Part shown: positions 8,439 through 13,878 of the stretch, piece after piece
Position numbering within the stretch: the stretch's first letter is position 1
How the letters are laid out: each line of letters opens with the position of its first letter
Assembly: GCA_004151065.3 (NCBI GenBank)
Contig: NWUY0300002039.1
Span: 19,394 to 33,271 of the forward strand
Direction: 5' to 3'
Source: Larix sibirica
Taxonomy: Eukaryota > Streptophyta > Pinopsida > Pinales > Pinaceae
DNA length: 13,878 nt
Program-made: the position numbers and the translations under genes
The notes under the pieces: generated by a model
What the model was told of the DNA's origin: nothing
Databases searched by the model: none
What the model saw: only the letters and a program-made list of their open reading frames with translations

Positions 8439-9376
8439 GGTACCAAGTAGAAGATCCTAAAGAAACCATGAATGAAGTGTTGTACATTAATGAAGAGTTT
8501 GGAAATATTAGTGTTTATGCCAATTCCTTGGAACCTAAAACATTAGAGACCAATTATAAGGAATTTGAAGGAGTTTGGACCACGCATTTTGATGGTTCTA
8601 TGTCTAGAACATTAGTCGGGGTTGGAATTGTCTTTATTTCTTCTATGGGCATTGTTAAGACTGTATCCTATAGACTTGAGTTTGCTTGTACTAATAACAT
8701 TGTTGAGTATGAATCCTTGAGTCTAAAATTATAATTAGAATGTGATATAAACATTAAATGTTTAAAAACAATCGACGATTCGGGTCTCCTTGTATTGCAA
8801 GTCAAAATATCACGTGGGGATAAAAATGAGAGGCTTAAAAGATATAGAAACACAATGTGGGATACCATGGAATTTTTTTATGCATTCTCAATAGAAGTAA
8901 TTCCTAGGGAAATGAATACTATGGATAATAAATTAGTTGTAGTCGGGGCCACCTTGCAACTTTGCGAGGAGTTGGGTGATTTCAAAATGGAAGTAATATT
9001 TAAACCAACTGTTTCAGATAGTTTTTAGTATTGGAAAATCTTTCTTGATGATGCTCAAAATGTTCATTTCCTTAGTAATTTGCAATAGTTTGAACACAAA
9101 TTTATTAATTGGAAAGATGCAACAGATTATGATATATAGGTTGAATATTTTCCAACTAATAGAATCCCAAAAGGAGTTGTTCCTTTAGAAAGAATGTTTG
9201 ATAGGGATGACATGTTTAAACATCTACCAACTTTTGATCAAGTTGAAGAATATGTTGACGTGGGATTTGAATCCAGTCCAAATATGATCAAGACAAGTAA
9301 GAACCTTACCATAGAAGAAAATATGGACACTGAGAGGTTAATCCATGAGTATCGAGATGTCTTAGCATGGTCTTAT
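8435..9376 (+). pseudogene. Additional RNase H (aRH) domain and tether before RT
   Basis: It would degrade the RNA strand of the RNA/DNA hybrid. After a tether (NEVLYINEEFGN) it shows FDGSMSRTLVGVGIVF with the first catalytic Asp at 8591-8593, CTNNIVEYESL with the Glu at 8705-8707, DDSGLLVLQV with the third acid after a stop at 8732-8734, and IPREMNTMDNKL with the last Asp. All four acids of the D-E-D-D set are recognisable. Downstream in the same frame, through stops at 9026-9028, near 9086 and near 9137, come IPKGVVPLERMFDR and EYRDVLAWSY, the usual lead-in to RT, where the SINE interrupts it. This type of RNase H is found in plant Tat elements. Confidence 0.78.
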
Positions 9377-9598
9377 GGGCCTGAGTGGGCCTAATGGTTA
9401 AGAACATGTGTTTCCTCCTAGGAGGTCACAATGGAGGTCACAAGTTCAAATCCATAGGGGGGTAATGTATGTACACCTCCATAGACGTTAGCAGTCAAAT
9501 TGTTGCATGGAGGGGGTCCCTTCTGCCACAAACAAGGGGGTCTCATACACCAAATTGGTTTCTGGCTTGGCCGTGACCTTAAAAATAGATTATAATTA
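9377..9598 (+). mobile_element. tRNA-derived SINE inserted in pol
   Basis: The element's frame stops making sense at 9376 (after DVLAWSY) and resumes at about 9600 (LKAYKGDVFQHTIPLKEG). The 222 bp between begins GGGCCTGAGTGGGCCTAATGG and contains an RNA polymerase III box A-like TGGGCCTAATGG (9386-9397) and a box B-like GTTCAAATCC (9444-9453), 47 bp apart. Acceptor stems do not pair, so this is not a working tRNA. The body carries no protein signal and ends near TTGGCCGTGACCTTAAAAA. Within the head GGAGGTCACAA is duplicated (9421-9431 and 9434-9444). Target-site duplications are unclear; TTAT occurs on both sides. Confidence 0.7.
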
Positions 9599-10530
9599 TT
9601 ATTTGAAGGCCTATAAGGGAGATGTTTTTCAACACACAATCCCATTGAAAGAGGGGGCTAAACCATTTAGGCAAAAACAAAGAAACATTAACACTAAGTT
9701 AGCTCGTTCCAGTAAAAAAAAAAAGTTAGCTCCATCAATCTAAAAAGAACTACAAAATATGTTGACTGCTAAGATTATAGCTCCAGTTAGAAATTCTCCT
9801 TGGGTGGTTAATTTGGTGATAGTTTGAAAAAAGAATCGGGAAATTTGCTTATGTGTTGACTTTAGGATTTTGAATCAACTCTCTCTTAAAGATAATTATC
9901 CCTAATCTAGCATGGAAAATATTTTAGGAAGGGTAACTGGGGATGGAATGATGTCTATGTTGGATAGATTTTTAGGGTACAACCAACTTTTGGTTAAGAA
10001 AGAAGACCAACTTAAGACAACCTTCACTACCAGGGAAACTTTCAAATATCCAAGGATGCCTTTTGGACTTTTGAATGTTGGATCTACTTTCAAAGGGATA
10101 TGGACTTTTCCTTTAGGGATTTAAATTGGAAAATTCTTGAGAACTATCAAGATGATTTAACGGTAGTTTCGAGAAATAGGGGTGATCATATTTCCCACTT
10201 AAGGAAGGTGTTTGAAATATGTAGATAATATGGAATCTCCTTGAATCCAAAAAAGTCTATCTTTGGAGTGGATCAAGGAAATTTGTTGGGTCATATTGTG
10301 TCTATAGAAGGAATGTTTATTGACCCATCTAGATTATATTCCATAAATAAGATTACCCTTCCCGAAAATAGAAAAGCCTTACAATCATTCTTTGGTAAAA
10401 TCAACTTTGTAAGAAGCTTTGACCCTAATTTGATTGAGATAGTAAAACCAATGGCCAACATGTTGAAGAAAGATTGCTTGTTCACATGGGATGATGCTAG
10501 CATGGAAGCATTTAAGAATATAACAAAAAA
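9599..10530 (+). pseudogene. Reverse transcriptase domain, broken
   Basis: It copies element RNA into DNA. Motifs appear in order. TIPLKEGAKPFRQKQRNIN is the entry. SPWVVNLV follows. CVDFRILNQ carries the first catalytic Asp (codon 9858-9860). YPRMPFGLLNVGSTF lies at about 10048-10092. YQDDLTVVSR, the YxDD box, has Asp codons at 10151-10156. SLNPKKSIFGVDQGNLLGHIVS and LQSFFGKINFVRSF form the thumb. All three catalytic Asp residues are present. Stops at 9741-9743, near 9826 and near 9903, plus a frameshift at about 10095-10115 between the MPFGL and YQDD motifs, destroy it. An A-rich run at 9714-9724 may be another indel site. The assignment to Ty3/gypsy rests on these motifs and on position before integrase. 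Confidence 0.88.
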
Positions 10531-11040
10531 CTATAGCATCAACATTTGTTTTGGTTAGGCCTAATTATAACAAAGACTTCATCATCTTTTCCTTTTCCTC
10601 TAAGAACACATGATAGTTGGTGTGCTTTTACAAAATACCAATGAAAACAAGGAGCAACCCATTTCCTTTATGAGTAAGAATCTTAGGAATGTAAAATTGA
10701 AGTACAACATAACAAAGAAGCAAGCTTAAGCCTTAGTCAAATCACTGAAACACTTTAGGACATATGTTGGGTATTCAAAGATTGTTGCCTATGTCCCTTA
10801 TCTAGCTATCAAGGATGTCTTAGCTTAGCAAGATGTCCTTGGGGTCAGGGTTAAATGGGTTTCAAAGACACAATAATATGATATTCACATTAAACCTATA
10901 AAGATCATAAAGGGGCAAGGCTTAGCTAAGTTGTTGGTGAAGGGGAATGAGAAGGCCTTAGATCATGATGATATTGATCAAATCCATGTTGTTCTTGAGG
11001 AGTTAGAAAATCATGAGTGGTATAACGACATTAGCTTTTA
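10531..11040 (+). pseudogene. Native Ty3/gypsy RNase H, catalytic acids absent
   Basis: Following the RT thumb come FIIFSFSSKN, VGVLLQN, QPISFMSKNLRN, KLKYNITKKQA-ALVKSLKHFRTY, VGYSKIVAYVPYLAIKDVL and GQGLAKLLVKGNEKALD, spread over shifting frames with stops. This is the order of the family's own RNase H. However, the usual T-D-A-S start is S-F-S-S, the K-E-A-L site is K-Q-A, and the later H-T-D-H position reads V-P-Y. None of the three catalytic acids is visible. Loss of this site alongside a retained extra RNase H is known for Tat-lineage elements, so these may be ancestral changes and not decay. WYNDISFYL leads to integrase. Confidence 0.75.
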
Positions 11041-12340
11041 CTTATAAATTTATCTTGTCCAAACCACCTATCTGAATCTCAAAGAAGGACACTTAAGCAC
11101 AAGGATGCTAAGTTTTTCTTGATCCAAGGGGAACTTGGTTGGAGGAATCCTAATGGGATTATTCTTAGATGTGTAACAAAAGAAGAATCTAACAAAATCT
11201 TAGAAGAATTCCATGTTGTATTTTGTGGGGGGCACTTTGAGGCTCACACAACTGCACATAAGATCTTAAGAGTTGGATACTATTTCCCTAGATTATTCCA
11301 TGATGTCCATCTTTATGTTAGGTCTTGTAATCCATGCCAATTGGTTTTTGGGAAAAAAAATTTACCTGCTTTACCCTTCAAACATGTTATTGTAGAAGCA
11401 CCTTTTCAACAGTGGGGCTTAGATTTCATTAGTGAATTCAAAGATAATTCTAATAATGGATGCCGATGGATTATAACTACTACATACTACTTTATTAGGT
11501 GGGTTGAAACCATTCCACAAAGAAGGAAACTGGAGAATTTGTTATGAGTTTCCTAAAAGATAAGATCATTACTCGATTTGGAGTCCCATCTAAAATCACC
11601 ATTGATAATGCCAAAGCCTTTACTTCACTTGCCTGATCTAATTTTTTCTTTGAGTATGGTATTGTTCTATCACATTCATCGAATTATGATCCACAAGGGA
11701 ATGGTTTGGATAAGTTAGGTAACATGAATTTGATGAATATTTTGAAGAAAACCATAGGTGATAACAAGAACAGTTGGGATACCAAAATAAAGTATGCTTT
11801 ATGGGAAAATAGAATCACCACCAAGAGAGCCACATGGAAGAGTCCTATTGAGTTAGTATATGGGATGAATGCCAAATTTCCTATTAACCTAAAGATCCCA
11901 ACCTACCAATATTTACAAGTATTCAACACTAACCAAGATATAGTACCAACATGAATCAATCAACATGTTGAGTTGGATGAATCTAGGCGGAAGGCAAAGT
12001 ATGGAGTTGGCCGTGGAAATAAAAACATAGCATAATTTTATGCCCTATGGATTAGGTTGAAAGAAACGATGGACAAGCATGTAACCAAGTTTCAGGTCTT
12101 AGGGGAATCAAATTTTTGGCAGACTAGGTCAACGGGAAAAGTCATATTACTAATCTGACTCTATCACCTATTATGGGTCTTGTGCTGGAGAAATTTTTTA
12201 ATTGAAGATATCTTGTTTTCTCACATATATGGGGAATTTAATCATAAAACATATCGACTCTGGAAGGAATCACTTACTCTTTAGGATGGTACTCTATTGG
12301 AGAAAGAATTCAGGGGCAACGTCCCTTTAAAAGTAGTTCA
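11041..12340 (+). pseudogene. int: Integrase, broken by frameshift and stops
   Basis: It would join element DNA into the host chromosome. The N-terminal HHCC zinc domain is complete: His codons 11233-11235 and 11245-11247 (GGHFEAH), Cys codons 11326-11328 and 11335-11337 (CNPC). The core gives WGLDFISEF (first Asp at 11422-11424). After a frameshift near 11525-11544 it gives FGVPSKITIDNAKAF (second Asp at 11604-11606). A stop lies at 11634-11636. SSNYDPQGNGLDKLGN follows, where the third acidic residue appears to be Lys (codon 11712-11714) in place of Glu. SWDTKIKYALWENR and SPIELVYGMN complete the core. A decayed C-terminal part with DESRRKA and KFQVLGESN runs on to about 12330. Confidence 0.85.
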
Positions 12341-12342
12341 AA

Positions 12343-12749
12343 TGTCTATGTTTTGAGAATTATTTTTACCACATATGTATTGATTTACTCATATTGTAGT
12401 GGTGTGCCCTCTTTATTTTGACTTGTCAAGTTGGTTAGGAAGTTGAATTAGGGTTTTGGAGTCCAATGTTACTATTTTTGACCTTATCTCTTGAGAATTT
12501 AGAAACTCTTTCATTTATATAAAAGAGACTCACCTCATTGCATCTTTGCTAGAACTTGTGGAGAATTAAATTTATCTTGTCTCACTTGTGCTTATTTTTA
12601 TTTTGATGCTAGAGTGGTGATCTCAATTGTAGAAGCAAGTAGTAGTAGTAAGGTTAATATGATAATGTATGGATCTAATCACTAAGTGATAATACTTGAA
12701 CGAACCATTGAGGTAATCTCATTTACAAAATTTCACTTATTTTACTTAA
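12343..12749 (+). other. Outer part of 3' LTR or 3' untranslated region
   Basis: No protein signal remains after about 12330. The stretch begins TGTCTATG at 12343, a possible LTR start, but no clear polypurine tract precedes it. It holds a TATA-like motif and an AGT triplet run (12638-12650). It has no counterpart before the 5' LTR homology at 4696. Either the 5' LTR lost this part or it is internal untranslated sequence. Confidence 0.45.
12515..12525 (+). promoter_or_regulatory. Putative LTR TATA box
   Basis: TTATATAAAAG followed by AGACTCACC resembles the core promoter of plant LTRs. It lies between integrase and the LTR homology block. Identification rests on sequence and position only. 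Confidence 0.4.
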
Positions 12750-13231
12750 TAGGAAGCACACTATTCTGCTCATGTTATATGCTCCTAGTTGTAGGATTAG
12801 TTGATTTTCAATGCATGCTTTACAAAGGATAATTCAACTACTGAACCATCTACTTGGTGAAACAAGAAGCCATACTTGGATGTCAAGGACTAAGACAAGG
12901 GACATATTTTTCCTTCCCCCCTCTTACTCTTTGATACCCAAAGTTACACATATTTCCTCTTGACCCCATTACCCTTCATCTTAAGTAGTATAAGCACTAG
13001 TCAAGGTGTATCGTTCCATAATTTTCAACCACTTAATTTTCAGTTCTTTTCACTACAATTAAATATAGAATCTAATTAATAATCCTACACAAAATTTATG
13101 CACAAAACATCGTACTAATCCCCTTAAGGGGCAGCACTTCATCATTTTAAGTTTGTTTTTTTGCATATTTTATTGATCTTTATTTGTTGGTTATTAACAT
13201 GAATATTGTAGGATGAAGGTTTTATTTCAGA
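12750..13231 (+). repeat. 3' LTR block homologous to the 5' LTR, interrupted at 13231
   Basis: It aligns with 4696-5200 from TTTACTTAATAGGAAGCAC to GGTTTTATTTCAGAT at about 89-90% identity with small indels. Just before the break, TTATTGATCTTTATTTGTTGGTTATTAAC matches the 5' copy almost perfectly in two short runs. After 13231 homology ends abruptly. About 1.04 kb that follows this point in the 5' LTR is absent from the window on this side. Confidence 0.85.
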
Positions 13232-13878
13232 TGTAACTCGCGTGACACGGGGTCCAGGGATCCAATCNTTTTTTGCAGTTGTTTTAGAAATCCCTGATGA
13301 CCGACCTGAAATACTTGAAACCCTAAAGAAAAGAATATAAGGTCTAGAAGGTTAGCCATGGTTCCTTTTCTTTTTATGTGTGAAGAAGCCTAGATATGTG
13401 GTAGATACAGTTGCAATTCTGAGTATTCAAAGGAGGTCATTGACCCCAAAGTTTGAACCTCCCAATGGATTAGGCACTTAGTGTACGGTGTTCTTTGCTA
13501 CCTCACAGGGAGGATAGCATCCCTAGTTGGAGCTAGTTGTTGGCACCCATAAATTTTTTTCCCAAAATCCTAATCCTAAGACTATTCCCACGGGTAAGCT
13601 CGGTGAAAAGAGGGTTAAAACCCCTCCCTATTCAGGTCTAGGTTTCTAAGGCCAAGAAAATATCTAACTCAGAGGGGAAATGATGAGAAAGATGAAGGGT
13701 TTGAACAGTTTGAGCCTAAGGAGGTATCCCGAATAATAAAAATAGGTGAAAATGCTGATAACCTATAGTCCAATAAGAAATAAAGTATAAGATAAAGAGC
13801 CGGCATTTTCCGACCGTTGATCCGAGGTGCGAAAGAGATCCACAGTCCATAGATCATCCTCGCATTGTGAAGTTACAC
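13232..13878. other. Unidentified sequence breaking the 3' LTR
   Basis: It begins TGTAACTCGCGTGACACGG directly after the LTR homology and is richer in G and C than the LTR. It has no recognisable protein on either strand; the longest open frame (13669-13857, minus) lacks any familiar motif. One N lies at 13267. The last bases of the window, AAGTTACAC, give TGTAACTT on the other strand, so the first seven bases TGTAACT recur in inverted form at the far end. That could be coincidence or the ends of an inserted element. Confidence 0.4.

Larger units (their letters stand above)
4696..13231 (+). mobile_element. Decayed Ty3/gypsy LTR retrotransposon, Tat-type
   Basis: A single element of roughly 8.5 kb including a 222-bp SINE. 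The order is LTR, tRNA-Asp primer-binding site, gag, protease, extra RNase H, [SINE], reverse transcriptase, native RNase H, integrase, 3' LTR. RT before integrase defines Ty3/gypsy. The additional RNase H plus a native RNase H stripped of catalytic residues, together with a tRNA-Asp-type binding site, point to the plant Tat lineage. The LTR blocks differ at about one base in ten where aligned (9 of the first 81), and every coding part is interrupted, so the copy is old and non-autonomous. The 5' boundary is uncertain because the 5' LTR seems to lack its outer part. The 3' boundary is where LTR homology stops. Confidence 0.88.

Noticed and set aside
9377-9460. A functional tRNA gene
   Set aside because: Box A- and B-like motifs are present, but acceptor ends do not pair and the region continues into a 222-bp insertion, so a SINE head is the better reading.
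9418-9645. Minus-strand open frame of 75 codons
   Set aside because: It spans the junction between SINE and pol and shows no protein family motif.
4696-13231. Endogenous pararetrovirus or envelope-bearing retrovirus
   Set aside because: The order protease, RT, RNase H, integrase, with LTRs and no envelope-like or movement-protein frame between integrase and LTR, fits a Ty3/gypsy retrotransposon.
13669-13857. Minus-strand open frame of 62 codons as a gene
   Set aside because: No known motif, no upstream or downstream coding continuity, and it lies in unidentified repeat-like sequence.

Overview
The window looks like intergenic, repeat-derived nuclear DNA from a large seed-plant genome, most likely a gymnosperm or conifer. 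The reasons are its AT-rich sequence, the lack of any intact gene, nested and decayed retroelements of several classes, and protein remnants in the style of plant Tat-type Ty3/gypsy and plant L1-type LINE elements. The organism is an inference; nothing in the sequence names it. Three single Ns (476, 4570, 13267) mark assembly uncertainties.

Layout. 1-337 is anonymous flank. 356-1241 is a minus-strand LINE-type insertion bounded by a perfect 18-bp target-site duplication (338-355 and 1242-1259). It ends in an A-run plus CAA-repeat tail and carries the decayed C-terminal end of an RNase H domain. 1260 to about 3600 has no genes. It is filled with degenerate TGCA-rich repeats, including a ~320-360-bp tandem unit, a 134-bp tandem unit and an underlying monomer of about 83-88 bp. 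About 3645-4405 on the minus strand is the remnant of a DUF4283/zinc-knuckle protein. 4571-4712 is a perfect 71-bp tandem duplication next to an N.

4696-13231 is one old LTR retrotransposon of the Ty3/gypsy Tat type, on the plus strand. It has a partial 5' LTR (4696-6241), a primer-binding site for tRNA-Asp (6245-6262), gag with a CCHC knuckle, an aspartic protease, an extra RNase H of the aRH type placed before RT, a reverse transcriptase, a native RNase H without its catalytic acids, an integrase, and a 3' LTR broken at about 13231. All coding parts carry stops and frameshifts, so the element is dead. A tRNA-derived SINE of about 220 bp (9377-9598) sits inside the pol region just ahead of RT. 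13232-13878 is unrelated sequence of unknown nature.

I see no functioning host gene, RNA gene, CRISPR array or operon. The main interest is the order of nested insertions (Tat element, then SINE inside it, then unknown sequence breaking its LTR; a separate LINE upstream) and the structured TGCA-rich repeat block. I do not see evidence for a new biological system.
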